Position numbers and translations under genes: made by a program. From Vibrio sp. 99-70-13A1 (lineage in GTDB: Bacteria; Pseudomonadota; Gammaproteobacteria; Enterobacterales; Vibrionaceae), in assembly GCF_013114625.1 (NCBI RefSeq), contig NZ_VTXD01000001.1, forward strand, positions 341,720-405,719: a DNA stretch of 64,000 bases, written 5' to 3'. Shown here piece after piece: positions 25,981 to 36,636 of the stretch. The first letter of the stretch is position 1. Every line of letters begins with the position of its first letter. The notes below the pieces were generated by a model, which did no database searches, was not told the DNA's origin, and saw only the letters and a list, made by a program, of their open reading frames with translations.

Positions 25981-26649
25981 TTAATTCACACTGACTCGTA
26001 GAGCTGCGCTTATCGCAAATGGGGTTAGAGTCATCGCACCCATAAACATTGCTCCTAAAATGGCAAGTTGCCCATCATAAGCGACCCCTAAAGCTGCAGC
26101 ATCTATCGCTGATGTTGCAAATATAAGTATAGGGATATAAAGAGGAAGTATTAACAGGCTTAACAACACTCCACCTTTTTGTAAACCCACTGTTAAGGCA
26201 ACACCAATCGCACCAATAAAGCTTAATGCCGGAGTACCAACTAATAAAGTTAAGACAACCGCTAACCAAGTGTCGAAGTCTAACGATAAGAGCACAGCCA
26301 GTAGTGGACTAATTAAAATCAAGGGTAACCCAGTCAATAACCAGTGCGCTATGACTTTGGACAAGACGACCAACTGCAACGGGATGGGCATAAGCATCAT
26401 CTGCTCAAGCGAACCATCTTGAAAATCATCACGAAATAACCGTTCTAAAGACAATAAAGCCGACAATAAAGCTGCCACCCATACGATACCAGCCGCGATA
26501 CGAGCTAGTAAGTTTGGCTCAGGTCCAATACTTAGAGGGAATAAAGTTATGACGATGATAAAAAACCACAGTGGGTTAAAAATATCAGCTTGACGGCGAA
26601 AGGCGATAAGTAGCTCGCGTCGAATAATTGTGGTCATTGATGAAATCAT
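25981..26649 (-). CDS. ccmB: Heme exporter membrane subunit CcmB
   Basis: CcmB is the membrane part of the CcmAB ABC transporter that drives release of holo-CcmE from CcmC. The 222-residue protein has six hydrophobic spans and the family FRRQADIFNPLWFFIIVITLFPL opening. Possible starts are GTG 26658, which would overlap ccmA by 8 bases, and ATG 26649, which follows the ccmA TAA by one base and has GGGTGAG upstream; the ATG is chosen. The DFQDGSLEQMMLMPIPL segment is typical. Confidence 0.92.
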   Translation of the reverse strand: MISSMTTIIRRELLIAFRRQADIFNPLWFFIIVITLFPLSIGPEPNLLARIAAGIVWVAALLSALLSLERLFRDDFQDGSLEQMMLMPIPLQLVVLSKVIAHWLLTGLPLILISPLLAVLLSLDFDTWLAVVLTLLVGTPALSFIGAIGVALTVGLQKGGVLLSLLILPLYIPILIFATSAIDAAALGVAYDGQLAILGAMFMGAMTLTPFAISAALRVSVN

Positions 26650-26650
26650 G

Positions 26651-27268
26651 TTACTCACCCAACTTTATTTTTCGAAGTTTCGGGCTATCGGCAAACATAT
26701 CTTGGTGAGTTGTTAATAAAACAATACCACCGTTATCAGCATGTTTAGAAAAAAGCGACTCCAATACTTTCACACCCTGTTTATCTATTGCAGTCAGTGG
26801 CTCATCCAAAACCCAGAGCATTTGATTGCTCAACCATAAACGAGCGAGAGCCACGCGGCGTTGCTGCCCTGCGGATAACTGCCCTGCTGGCACATCTTCC
26901 CTTCCCGCTAAGCCCACTTGAGCCAATGCTCCATAGATATCATCTTTCGTTGCATTGACATTATGGATAGATTGATAAAAGCGTAAGTTTTCAAATGCGC
27001 TTAACTCTCGCTTTACACCGGTTTGGTGCCCTAAAAATAATAGGTTTTGGTGGTAAGCATCACGATTAGACTGAATTGATTCACCATCCCAATAAATTGA
27101 GCCTTCATCTCGGTCACCTAAGCCCGCAATAATCCTGAGAAGTGTTGTCTTCCCCGTACCATTCCTTCCTTCAACTTGAACGAGCTCACCCGATTTCAGT
27201 TGAAAAGAAAGTGATTCAAAAAGAACCCTTTCATCACGAATTGCAGTTAAGTTGGTGACTTCTAACAT
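26651..27268 (-). CDS. ccmA: Heme exporter ATP-binding subunit CcmA
   Basis: CcmA is the ABC ATPase of the CcmAB complex in the cytoplasm. The 205-residue protein has Walker A ([12 protein letters not shown], near residues 35-46), the ABC signature [14 protein letters not shown] and Walker [13 protein letters not shown], followed by the switch His in LLTTHQD. It is the first gene of ccmABCDEFGHI; its ATG lies about 50 bases after a candidate sigma-70 promoter. Confidence 0.95.
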   Translation of the reverse strand: MLEVTNLTAIRDERVLFESLSFQLKSGELVQVEGRNGTGKTTLLRIIAGLGDRDEGSIYWDGESIQSNRDAYHQNLLFLGHQTGVKRELSAFENLRFYQSIHNVNATKDDIYGALAQVGLAGREDVPAGQLSAGQQRRVALARLWLSNQMLWVLDEPLTAIDKQGVKVLESLFSKHADNGGIVLLTTHQDMFADSPKLRKIKLGE

Positions 27269-27316
27269 AGGTAGTTTGGTCTAATCTGTAGGTAAATTGG
27301 ATCTTATAATAAGTGG

Positions 27317-27345
27317 GCTATAGTAACACAGCACTTAAGGGACAA
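27317..27345 (-). promoter_or_regulatory. Candidate sigma-70 promoter of the ccm operon
   Basis: On the minus strand TTGTCC (27345-27340), a 17-base spacer and TATAGC (27322-27317) lie about 50 bases before ccmA. Positions 27346-27492 show no other signal I can support. Confidence 0.4.
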
Positions 27346-27492
27346 AATAGGATTAGGTCTTTACGAAACAACAATCTCGGTAAGAAACTGTAACTACACC
27401 ATCACAATTTACATATTTTCTCTTATTTAAAGGAACAGCTACTGATACATATACTTATAAACATCGTTCTATAAATAGTGACTTACAGAAAC

Positions 27493-27515
27493 AAAAAAAG
27501 AAGCCGAAGCTTCTT
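27493..27515 (-). terminator. Terminator of the che/par operon
   Basis: The minus strand carries AAGAAGC-TTCG-GCTTCTT, a 7-bp stem with a stable UUCG-type loop, followed by seven T. It lies about 30 bases after the DUF2802 stop and ends the long flagellar and chemotaxis transcript. Confidence 0.9.
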
Positions 27516-27544
27516 AATTTTAGAATTAATATAGGTAACCGTAG

Positions 27545-28051
27545 CTAGCGTCGCTGAGGTTTTCTTCTATCCGGATGAAGAGACCTTTCATGATGTGGTG
27601 AAGGATCGCTGCGTAACGGTGGAACCTTTTCTTTTCCCGCCAGCTTATTCTGTAATGACATCATCAATTCAGCTTCAGCCTTTGGTAATTCGCATTCCTC
27701 AATAAGCTCATTAATACCAGCACCAAGTTGCACCATCTTAGTCGCTCTTGTATAAAGCCGACCGTCAGTGTCTACATGTTCAAGCTCAACAATTCGTTCG
27801 CTAAGATGTTTAATAACATCTTCTTGCTCTGTCACTTTTTGGCCTAAGCCAATGACAACAGAGCGAACTTCTAAAAGCTGTTTGCTTGATTTTTGAAGTT
27901 CTTTTTCAATGTTTCGAACGTGCAATCGAGATTGATCTACTTGCTTCTGGATAACATTTTTAACACGGGTCAATAACCCGATAAGAAGCAAGGTAATCAA
28001 CCCTGCTCCAATCAACAATAAAGCAGGGCTTATTTGAAATGCATCAAACAT
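27545..28051 (-). CDS. DUF2802 membrane-anchored coiled-coil protein
   Basis: This 168-residue protein has one N-terminal membrane span (ALLLIGAGLITLLLIGLL, about residues 10-27), a long coiled-coil helix (about 35-90) and a C-terminal helical DUF2802 domain (LYTRATKMVQLGAGINELIEEC; PKAEAELMMSLQNKL), ending in a basic tail. It is the last gene of the chemotaxis operon and overlaps the cheW stop by one base. Orthologues are found at this place in many polarly flagellated gammaproteobacteria. No biochemical role is known to me; a part in placing or anchoring the polar chemotaxis machinery is a guess from context. Confidence 0.85.
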   Translation of the reverse strand: MFDAFQISPALLLIGAGLITLLLIGLLTRVKNVIQKQVDQSRLHVRNIEKELQKSSKQLLEVRSVVIGLGQKVTEQEDVIKHLSERIVELEHVDTDGRLYTRATKMVQLGAGINELIEECELPKAEAELMMSLQNKLAGKEKVPPLRSDPSPHHERSLHPDRRKPQRR

Positions 28052-28536
28052 TATAGGTGAGCCATCTCATCCCATTCGTCTTCGCTTAATAACTTGTTAA
28101 GGTCGACTAGAATAAGTAGTTTGCCGTCTCGGTTGCTTACACCTTGGATGAACTTAGCGCTTTCATCAGTACCAACGCTTGGCGTTGTATCGATTTCAGA
28201 AGAACGTAAATACACAACTTCAGCTACGCTATCAACAAGAATACCAATAACTTGACGCTCAGATTCAATCACAATAATACGAGTATTATCAGTGATCTCA
28301 CCTTGCATTAGACCAAAGCGAGAGCGAGTATCAATAACAGTGACAACATTACCACGCAGGTTGATAATCCCTAGTACATAGTCAGGAGCGCCAGGTACAG
28401 GAGCAATTTCGCTATAACGTAATACTTCACGAACTTGCATTACATTGATGCCGTAAGTTTCCTCTTCTAGTTGAAAAGTTACCCACTGAAGCACTTCATC
28501 ATTACCTTGATCTTTTCTTACTTCAACTTCGTTCAT
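28051..28536 (-). CDS. cheW: Chemotaxis coupling protein CheW
   Basis: CheW links chemoreceptors to the kinase CheA in polar arrays. The 161-residue protein consists of one CheW domain with the usual QWVTFQLEEETYGINVMQVREVL start, the receptor-contact stretch IINLRGNVVTVIDTRSRFGL and VDSVAEVVYL. It lies after parP and before the DUF2802 gene, in the order expected for the Vibrio main chemotaxis cluster (cluster II of V. cholerae). Confidence 0.95.
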   Translation of the reverse strand: MNEVEVRKDQGNDEVLQWVTFQLEEETYGINVMQVREVLRYSEIAPVPGAPDYVLGIINLRGNVVTVIDTRSRFGLMQGEITDNTRIIVIESERQVIGILVDSVAEVVYLRSSEIDTTPSVGTDESAKFIQGVSNRDGKLLILVDLNKLLSEDEWDEMAHL

Positions 28537-28571
28537 CTTTATTCCTCTTAATGTCGTGCCCGACTTATTTT

Positions 28572-29661
<1,090 letters not shown>

Positions 29662-29675
<14 letters not shown>

Positions 29676-30444
29676 TTATCGCCAACCTCTCAAGGTAAAT
29701 AAGCAATTGTTTATACGCAAACACTCCACGACTACCAGATGCAAAATGAGAAGCTGGCAGCCTTTTTAAACTGGCATCTCTAAATTTCGTATCTATTGGA
29801 ACAGCTGAGGTCCAAACTTGGTCAGGATATTCTTGCTTTAACTGAGTCAGTGTTTGTAAAGAAGCCTTAGTTCGCTTGTCATACATAGTCGGGACGATGG
29901 TTACCTGAAAAGGTGACTTACGAGATTTCTGCATAATGGTAAGCGTTCTTATCATTCGCTCTAAACCTTTTAATGCCAAAAACTCTGTCTGAACAGGAAT
30001 CAAAATTCGGTCACTGGCAGCCAAAGCATTAACCATCATCACACCTAAAACTGGCGGACAGTCGATCAATACATAGTCATACTCACCTTGCAGGGCTGTG
30101 ATTGCTCTTTTTAGAATCAACCCCATACCGCTGCGATTACCCATTACACGATCAAGTGTTGCAAGTGACATGTGCGCTGGAATAATATCGATCCCTTCAA
30201 CTTCCGTTTTTAAAGTAAGTGGCTTAACACTTTGCTTCGAAAATTCACGAATTTGAAAAAGATCAAATAAACTGGCTTCAACCGTATCTGAATCATAACC
30301 CAGATACGTAGTTAGTGATGCATGAGGGTCAGTATCCACAAGTAACACTCGGTGCCCTTTTTGGCTCAGTAAGCCAGCTAAGGTAACCGTTGTTGTGGTT
30401 TTACCAACACCACCTTTTTGGTTTGCAACACTCCAAACTATCAT
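29662..30444 (-). CDS. parC: Polar chemotaxis localisation ATPase ParC (ParA family)
   Basis: ParC is a ParA-like ATPase that brings chemotaxis arrays to the flagellated pole in Vibrio by interacting with HubP and ParP. The 260-residue protein has the deviant Walker A QKGGVGKTTTTVTLAG at residues 8-23, the LVDTDPHASLTTYLG motif and DYVLIDCPPVLGVMMVNAL. It is not a chromosome partition protein: it lacks a ParB partner and lies between cheB and parP. The parP start falls inside its 3' end. Confidence 0.92.
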
Positions 30445-30453
30445 GCGCTATAC

Positions 30454-31548
30454 CTACGATAATCCAACTTCAACAAGCATTCTTTCAGCAATTCGCTCTA
30501 ATGGAAGATCTTCCGTTGAGATCCCCGCTTTCGCGACAGCTTGAGGCATACCGTAAACAACACAGCTTTCTTCGTCTTGTGCCCAGATGGTTGCTCCAGC
30601 AGATTTGAGCATTCGAGCACCTTCTCTACCGTCAGCTCCCATGCCGGTAAGCACCATAGATAAGACTTTATCGCCGTATATTTTCGCTGCAGAACCGAAT
30701 GTTACATCAACACAAGGTTTATAGTTCATTCGTTCCCCGCCATCAAGAATACGAAGGCGTGAAGAACCCGCTCTGCCATCAACCATCATTTGTTTACCAC
30801 CTGGAGCTAAATACGCAACACCAGGCTTTAATACATCACCATCTTGCGCTTCTTTCACTTCTATTTTACATAGAGTGTTCAGCCTGCTAGCAAAAGCAGC
30901 AGTAAAGGTTGCTGGCATATGCTGAATTAACACAATGGGATGTGGGTAATTAGCAGGTAAACGAGTCAGAATTTTTTGTAACGCAACCGGACCACCAGTC
31001 GATGTACCAATTGCAGTTAATTGATACTTTTTCCCTGATGCTCGATATTTAGCTTTAACCACTGATGCTGGTTTTGCCGTTGTCGCTGTTTGACGAACAG
31101 GCGCTGATGCAGTAGCAGCTGGACGAATTGGAGCTCGGCGCATCAATCCACGTTTAGAAGCGATTTCTAGAACTCGCTGCTGAAGTAAAACAACCGCATC
31201 GTCTCTATTTCGAGCGATATCCTCAAACTTCTTAGGTAAGAAGTCTAAAGCACCCGCATCTAGTGCATCTAGCGTTGCTTTTGCACCGTCATGAGTTAAT
31301 GACGAAAACATCAAAATCGGAGTTGGGCAAGCAGCCATGATTTCACGAACAGCAGTAATACCGTCCATAACCGGCATCTCAATATCCATAGTAATAACAT
31401 CAGGTTTGAGTTGCTTTGCTTTTTCTACTGCTTCTTTACCATTTACTGCAACATCTAGAACTTCTAGGCGAGCCTCTGAATTAATGATCTCACTTACGCG
31501 ACGGCGAAAAAAGCTCGAATCATCAACGACTAATACTTTAATCGCCAT
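30454..31548 (-). CDS. cheB: Chemotaxis methylesterase/deamidase CheB
   Basis: CheB removes methyl groups from, and deamidates, chemoreceptors during adaptation. The 364-residue protein has an N-terminal receiver domain with phospho-acceptor D55 ([13 protein letters not shown]) and acidic pocket VVDDSS, a linker rich in Ala/Pro/Thr, and a C-terminal esterase domain with the catalytic triad in [10 protein letters not shown] (Ser), [10 protein letters not shown] (His) and [14 protein letters not shown] (Asp). The linker is longer than in E. coli, as is usual in Vibrio. Confidence 0.95.
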   Translation of the reverse strand: MAIKVLVVDDSSFFRRRVSEIINSEARLEVLDVAVNGKEAVEKAKQLKPDVITMDIEMPVMDGITAVREIMAACPTPILMFSSLTHDGAKATLDALDAGALDFLPKKFEDIARNRDDAVVLLQQRVLEIASKRGLMRRAPIRPAATASAPVRQTATTAKPASVVKAKYRASGKKYQLTAIGTSTGGPVALQKILTRLPANYPHPIVLIQHMPATFTAAFASRLNTLCKIEVKEAQDGDVLKPGVAYLAPGGKQMMVDGRAGSSRLRILDGGERMNYKPCVDVTFGSAAKIYGDKVLSMVLTGMGADGREGARMLKSAGATIWAQDEESCVVYGMPQAVAKAGISTEDLPLERIAERMLVEVGLS

Positions 31549-31560
31549 ATCTATCCTTAA

Positions 31561-33744
31561 TTAAATTCTTGAAGCAGCTGCATACTGCTTTAGTAGATCA
31601 GGCACGTCTAAAATCAATGCAATGTGCCCGTCACTTGTAATTGTTGCGCCAGCCATACCAGGCGTTCCTTGCAACAAGTTATCTAAAGGTTTGATAACCA
31701 CTTCTTCTTGACCAATCAAGGTATCAACCACAAATCCTACACGTTGACTACCAAGCTGAACAATAACAACATGCCCATGCCCTTTACGCAGTTCAATAGT
31801 GCCAGCTTGTGGCGCTAACCAATTTTGTAGATAAAATAGTGGGATCGATTTATCTCTAACAATGATAGTCAATTGCCCATCAACCACATTAGTGCGGCTT
31901 AAATCTAGATGGAAAATTTCATTAACAGATGCCAGTGGTAATGCAAACGGATGACCTGCTACACCTACCATTAGCGTTGGTAAAATAGCTAATGTCAGTG
32001 GAACCTTGATTGTAATCTTGGTGCCTTTACCTAGCTCTGAGTCGATATCAATAGAGCCATTTAACGTATTGATTGCTGTTTTAACAACATCCATACCAAC
32101 ACCACGACCAGAGATGTCTGAGATTTTTTCTTTACTAGAGAAGCCTGGAGCGAAAATTAAGTTGAAGCATTCTTTGTTTGATAAACGCGAAGCCGCGTCT
32201 TCATCCATAATCCCTCGTTTAACCGCAATCCCACGTAGCACATCTGGGTCCATACCACCACCATCGTCAACGATAGCAAGTTCAATATGGTCACCTTCTT
32301 GAGAAGCAGAAAGGATTACTTTACCTGTCCGTGACTTACCAACAGACAAGCGGTCTTCTGGCATTTCAATTCCGTGGTCAACCGAGTTACGAACCAAGTG
32401 AATAAGTGGATCGGCAAGAGCTTCTACTAAGTTCTTATCTAAATCAGTTTCTTCACCACGCATTTCAAGAACGATATCTTTTTTCAAGCTACGTGCTAAA
32501 TCACGTACAACGCGAGGGAATCGTCCAAATACTTTCTTGATTGGTTGCATACGCGTTTTCATTACCGCGCCTTGCAAATCAGCCGTGACGACATCTAGAT
32601 TAGAAACCGCTTTCGCCATTTCTTCATCATTACTATTTAGCCCCAAACTCACTAGACGGTTTCGAACCAAAACAAGCTCACCGACCATATTCATAATGGT
32701 ATCAAGTGTTGAGGTGTCAACACGAACAGTAGCATCTGCTTGAGGTTTCTTAGCTGCCGGAGCCTTCGCTTCTTGCTTAGCTGGGGCTTTCGCTACTGGT
32801 TCAGCTTTTTTAGTTGCCGGTTTAGGAGCAGGTGCTGGCGCAGGAGGCGGTGTTGGTATAGAAGCCGCTGGTGTAGAAGGAGCAGGCGCGGCTGCAGGTT
32901 TTGTTGCAGCATCCAACTCTTCTATAGACGGACCGTTACCTGAACCATGTAATTGGTCAAGTAAGCTTTCAAATTCAGCATCAGTCATTAGATCATCACC
33001 AGCAAATGCAGAAGTAGCTGGCGGCGGTGTGACTGGAGGTGGTGGAGGTACATCATTAGATGTAGGGCTATTACCTGTACCATGCAGTTCATCGAGCAGT
33101 TTTTCGAACTCATCGTCCGTAATATCACCAGAATCGGACATTGTTGATACTGGTGCCGGGGCAGCAGGAGCTGCTGCTACTGCGGCATTTGGCGCTCCAC
33201 CTTTACCGTGAAGTTCATCGAGTAACTTCTCAAATTCATCTTCAGAGATTTCATCAACGGACGATGCACTAATATTTGTTGCTTGTACAACGGGCTGGAC
33301 TGGCTCTGGAGTCGGTACTGGGATTTCAGGAATCTCAACAGGTGCGTCAGCAGATTCAGGTTTGCATAAGCGATGAAGCTCATCAAGTAACTCTTGAGTC
33401 GCAGGAACCAGAGGCTCTCTATCTTGCACAGCTTGAAATTGAACGTTAATAGTATCGAGTGCCTGAAGCATCGTATCCATTAAACCAGCGGTTACACTTC
33501 GTTGACCATTTCGTAAAATGTCGAAGATATTTTCAGCGCCGTGACACGTATCAACCAGCTCAGTCAATGCTAAGAACCCAGCACCACCTTTCACCGTGTG
33601 GAAACCACGGAAAATTGCGTTTAATAACTCTTTATCATCAGGGTTATTTTCTAACTCTACTAACTGTTCTGATAGTAATTCTAGAATTTCTCCAGCTTCG
33701 ACTAAAAAGTCCTGAAGAATGTCTTCATCTAATTCGTAGCTCAT
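31561..33744 (-). CDS. cheA: Chemotaxis histidine kinase CheA
   Basis: CheA phosphorylates CheY and CheB in response to receptors. The 727-residue protein has an N-terminal HPt domain with phospho-His H49 (FRGFHTVKGGAGFLAL), a long middle region in place of a clear P2 domain, the dimerisation helices, the HATPase (LVRNSVDHGIEMPEDR; DDGGGMDP; FAPGFSSKEKISDISGRGVGMDVV) and a CheW-like C-terminal domain. The middle region includes three copies of DEFEKLLDELHG (about residues 169-180, 211-222, 256-267), separated by Ala/Pro linkers, then a Pro/Ala/Lys stretch. In Vibrio this part is the LID region reported to bind ParP. Confidence 0.95.
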   Translation of the reverse strand: MSYELDEDILQDFLVEAGEILELLSEQLVELENNPDDKELLNAIFRGFHTVKGGAGFLALTELVDTCHGAENIFDILRNGQRSVTAGLMDTMLQALDTINVQFQAVQDREPLVPATQELLDELHRLCKPESADAPVEIPEIPVPTPEPVQPVVQATNISASSVDEISEDEFEKLLDELHGKGGAPNAAVAAAPAAPAPVSTMSDSGDITDDEFEKLLDELHGTGNSPTSNDVPPPPPVTPPPATSAFAGDDLMTDAEFESLLDQLHGSGNGPSIEELDAATKPAAAPAPSTPAASIPTPPPAPAPAPKPATKKAEPVAKAPAKQEAKAPAAKKPQADATVRVDTSTLDTIMNMVGELVLVRNRLVSLGLNSNDEEMAKAVSNLDVVTADLQGAVMKTRMQPIKKVFGRFPRVVRDLARSLKKDIVLEMRGEETDLDKNLVEALADPLIHLVRNSVDHGIEMPEDRLSVGKSRTGKVILSASQEGDHIELAIVDDGGGMDPDVLRGIAVKRGIMDEDAASRLSNKECFNLIFAPGFSSKEKISDISGRGVGMDVVKTAINTLNGSIDIDSELGKGTKITIKVPLTLAILPTLMVGVAGHPFALPLASVNEIFHLDLSRTNVVDGQLTIIVRDKSIPLFYLQNWLAPQAGTIELRKGHGHVVIVQLGSQRVGFVVDTLIGQEEVVIKPLDNLLQGTPGMAGATITSDGHIALILDVPDLLKQYAAASRI

Positions 33745-33753
33745 ACGTTACCT

Positions 33754-34491
33754 TTAAAATCCGAGACTGGATAACAAATCATCGACTTCATCTTGTGATG
33801 CAACCGCATCTTCACGCTCTTCAGGGTTTAGAATTGGCCCTTCAGCTTCGATTGATGCTTTTTTCTCTGCGTCGGAATTCTGTTCTGATTGATTTGCCCC
33901 AAAGACAGTAAGGATCTCAACTAAGCGACCTTCGACTTCATTCACTAAGGTAATCACTTTAGTAATGATTTGCCCTGTTAAATCTTGGAAGTCTTGTGCC
34001 ATTAAGATTTCGGTTAATTGCCCACGTAGCTCAGTACTATCACCTTCTACTTGGACCAATAACCCATCAATGCGGTGACATAGAGCTTTGAATTTAGCAA
34101 GCTCAATTCGACCGTGCATCAGTTCATTCCATTGAGGCCTAACTTGAAGTAAACACTCATGAAGGTTGTCTGCAATTGGCATACAACGATCGACTGCATC
34201 CATCGTTTTATTGGCTGCAATCTCTGTCTTATCTATGACGTATTGAAGGCGATCCCTTGCATCAGGAATTTCGTCATTCGCGATAACACTCATGCGATCG
34301 TCAAAGTTAAATTGAGTTAATGAGTCATGTAGATCACGAGTTAACGTACCTATCTCTTGAAGCATTGGATTATCTTGAAGGGTCGTATTATCACTACCTT
34401 CAACAATGCTTTTAACAAGAGAGTCCGCTTCTTGCTGCTCGTGATTTTCAAGCAACTGCACCAGTTTTTTTGCTTGTTCTAATGAAATCAT
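33754..34491 (-). CDS. cheZ: CheY-P phosphatase CheZ
   Basis: CheZ dephosphorylates CheY-P. The 245-residue protein is mainly a long helical hairpin; the catalytic Gln is in LMAQDFQDLTGQIITKV and the C-terminal CheY-binding peptide is EVDDLLSSLGF, almost the textbook form. A variable acidic linker joins the two. The gene follows cheY after a 106-base gap, unusually long for this operon, with AGG ribosome sequences but no terminator. Confidence 0.95.
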   Translation of the reverse strand: MISLEQAKKLVQLLENHEQQEADSLVKSIVEGSDNTTLQDNPMLQEIGTLTRDLHDSLTQFNFDDRMSVIANDEIPDARDRLQYVIDKTEIAANKTMDAVDRCMPIADNLHECLLQVRPQWNELMHGRIELAKFKALCHRIDGLLVQVEGDSTELRGQLTEILMAQDFQDLTGQIITKVITLVNEVEGRLVEILTVFGANQSEQNSDAEKKASIEAEGPILNPEEREDAVASQDEVDDLLSSLGF

Positions 34492-34597
34492 CCTGATCAG
34501 GCCTTTCTCCGCATGTTTCTAACGCTTCTTAACTAAGCCAACACAAATGATGGTTTACAATTAATTAGGAAGCGCCTTGAAAACAAGTCTTCCGTGC

Positions 34598-34990
34598 TTA
34601 TAAACGCTCGAAAATCTTGTCTAGTTTTTCTTTTAGTGTTGCAGCTGTAAATGGTTTGACAATATAGCCATTTACACCAGCTTGTGCTGCTTCAATAATT
34701 TGCTCACGCTTTGCTTCAGCAGTGATCATCAGAACAGGCAAGTGCTTAAGTTCAGCATCAGCACGAACGTGCTTTAGTAGGTCAATTCCTTGCATTCCTG
34801 GCATATTCCAGTCAGTTACTACGAAATCGAACTCACCTTTTTTAAGCATTGGTAGCGCAGTTAAACCATCATCCGCTTCTTGAGTATTATTAAAGCCCAA
34901 GTCGCGTAATAAGTTTTTAACAATACGGCGCATCGTTGAAAAGTCATCAACAATGAGAATTTTCATGTTTTTGTTCAAAATTGCCTCCAC
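34598..34990 (-). CDS. cheY: Chemotaxis response regulator CheY
   Basis: CheY-P binds the switch protein FliM and changes flagellar rotation. The protein (130 residues from the GTG at 34990) is a lone receiver domain with acidic pocket VDDFSTMRR, phospho-acceptor D60 ([12 protein letters not shown]), Thr in [11 protein letters not shown] and Lys in [15 protein letters not shown]. Start choice is open: GTG 34990 has no good ribosome site, TTG 34978 lies 5 bases after GGAGG, and ATG 34966 is 17 bases after it. The longest form matches V. cholerae CheY3, whose published N-terminus (from memory) is the same. Confidence 0.95.
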   Translation of the reverse strand: MEAILNKNMKILIVDDFSTMRRIVKNLLRDLGFNNTQEADDGLTALPMLKKGEFDFVVTDWNMPGMQGIDLLKHVRADAELKHLPVLMITAEAKREQIIEAAQAGVNGYIVKPFTAATLKEKLDKIFERL

Positions 34991-35008
34991 TGAGTAGAAC
35001 CAGTGTTG

Positions 35009-35746
35009 TTAGTCGTTCTGAGTCCATGCACTTAGTTTAGTGCGTAGACGCTGCATAGATTGGCTTAATATTTGGCTGACACGAGATTCGCTGACACCTA
35101 ATACTTCCCCAATCTCCTTCAAGTTTAATTCTTCATCATAGTAGAGCGAAAGTACTAAACCTTCACGCTCTGGAAGTTGTTTTATCGAATCAATTAATGC
35201 TTGGCGGAATGACTCATCGGCAACACCTTGAAAAGGGGCATTATCGTGTGAATCATCATTAGGAGATATCGCATCATCCGACACTCCTAAATCTTCAATT
35301 CCAACCAACCTAGAACAATTGATATCGGTAAGTGCACTGTGATATTGCTCAAGTGAAAGTCCCATGTGTTTTGCCACTTCGGCATCACTAGGGTCACGGT
35401 TGAGTACACCTTCAAGCTCTGAGATCGCGCTGCTAATTTCGCGATTATTCTTATGTACGGATCTCGGAACCCAATCTCCACGGCGGATGTCATCAAGCAT
35501 CGCACCACGAATTCTTATACCAGCGTAAGTTTCAAAACTTGCACCCTTTGAGCCATCATAATTTTGTTGGGCTTCAATCAAACCAATCATTCCAGCTTGA
35601 ATTAAATCATCAACTAATACGTTAGGCGGTAATCGCCCTAATAAATGATGAGCGATACGTTTAACCAACACAGAATACTTCTCAAAAAATGCCTGTTGGC
35701 TATTGAGATTTGCATGCTGATCATAAGTAAGCGCTTTATTCACCAA
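35009..35746 (-). CDS. fliA: Flagellar sigma factor FliA (sigma-28)
   Basis: FliA directs late flagellar transcription: flagellins other than the main one, motor and chemotaxis genes. The 245-residue protein has region 2 (DLIQAGMIGLIEAQQNYD), region 3 and region 4 (LPEREGLVLSLYYDEELNLK, then VLGVSESRVSQILSQS). It starts inside the 3' end of flhG (11-base overlap) and precedes cheY, the Vibrio order. A cognate promoter is visible before the complete flagellin at 63,515-63,541. Confidence 0.95.
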   Translation of the reverse strand: MVNKALTYDQHANLNSQQAFFEKYSVLVKRIAHHLLGRLPPNVLVDDLIQAGMIGLIEAQQNYDGSKGASFETYAGIRIRGAMLDDIRRGDWVPRSVHKNNREISSAISELEGVLNRDPSDAEVAKHMGLSLEQYHSALTDINCSRLVGIEDLGVSDDAISPNDDSHDNAPFQGVADESFRQALIDSIKQLPEREGLVLSLYYDEELNLKEIGEVLGVSESRVSQILSQSMQRLRTKLSAWTQND

Positions 35747-36623
35747 ACGGTTCCTCTAAGAATTCATTACGGTTTAGCAATCTTTCTACAAAAAACTCCA
35801 AATGACCACTCGGTGTTTTCGGTATTGGCCAGGTTAAGGCTTTATTAGCTAAGGAGCTAATGGCCAACGCAGCTGGCGAACGAGGAAAAGCATCTACTAC
35901 GATCTTTTGTCTCTTAACTGCTTGTCGTACTTTATCATCTAAAGGAATACATGCTACGAGTTCGAGGCTCACATTCAAGAAGCGCTCTGTGACCAAGGTC
36001 AACTTTGCAAATAATTCTCGACCTTCGCGGTAGCTTCTGACCATATTTGCAACAACTTTGAAGCGCTGCACCTGATGCTCTCGGCTTAATAACTTAATTA
36101 AAGCATAGGCATCAGTAATAGATGTAGGTTCATCACAAACAACAATAACGACATCTTGAGCGGCTCTTGAAAAGCTCACTACCATATCAGATATACCAGC
36201 TGCCGTGTCAATTAACAAGATGTCCATTTCATCTTCTAATGAACCAAATGCACGTATAAGACCAACGTGTTGAGCATGAGAAAGTTCCGTCATACTCTGA
36301 GCTCCAGAAGTCGCAGGTATGATTCGAATCCCATGAGGACCTTCAACAATTGCGTCTTTTAGCTCACATTCACCAGCCAGTACATGCCCTAAGTTACGTT
36401 TAGAACGAATACCTAGCATGACATCTACATTCGCTAATCCTAAATCAGCATCCAGAACCATAACCTTTTTACCTTGACGCGCCATACAAATGGCAAGCCC
36501 TAAGGTTACATTCGATTTACCGACACCGCCTTTACCACCAGTAACCGCAATTACTTTAGTAAGTGAAGGCTTCGTTAAGCGACGGAGGCCGCTAGCTTGA
36601 TCATGTATCATATTTTGAGTCAT
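35736..36623 (-). CDS. flhG: Flagellar number regulator FlhG (FleN), MinD-like ATPase
   Basis: FlhG limits the number of polar flagella by countering FlhF and, in Vibrio, by lowering flrA expression. The 295-residue protein has the MinD-type deviant Walker A (GGKGGVGKSNVTLG), the DADLGLANVDVMLG switch and LLIDTAAGISDMVV. The frame extends to 36716 inside flhF, but the ATG at 36623 (MTQNMIHDQASGLRRL) gives the family length and the DQASGLR motif near the N-terminus that activates the FlhF GTPase. It starts 13 bases after the flhF stop. Confidence 0.94.
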   Translation of the reverse strand: MTQNMIHDQASGLRRLTKPSLTKVIAVTGGKGGVGKSNVTLGLAICMARQGKKVMVLDADLGLANVDVMLGIRSKRNLGHVLAGECELKDAIVEGPHGIRIIPATSGAQSMTELSHAQHVGLIRAFGSLEDEMDILLIDTAAGISDMVVSFSRAAQDVVIVVCDEPTSITDAYALIKLLSREHQVQRFKVVANMVRSYREGRELFAKLTLVTERFLNVSLELVACIPLDDKVRQAVKRQKIVVDAFPRSPAALAISSLANKALTWPIPKTPSGHLEFFVERLLNRNEFLEEPFGE

Positions 36624-36636
36624 ATTTGTCCGCCGC

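Noticed and set aside
33459..33911. Plus-strand 150-codon frame across cheA and cheZ
   Set aside because: It is antisense to two certain genes and has no family features; it is a shadow of their codon use.
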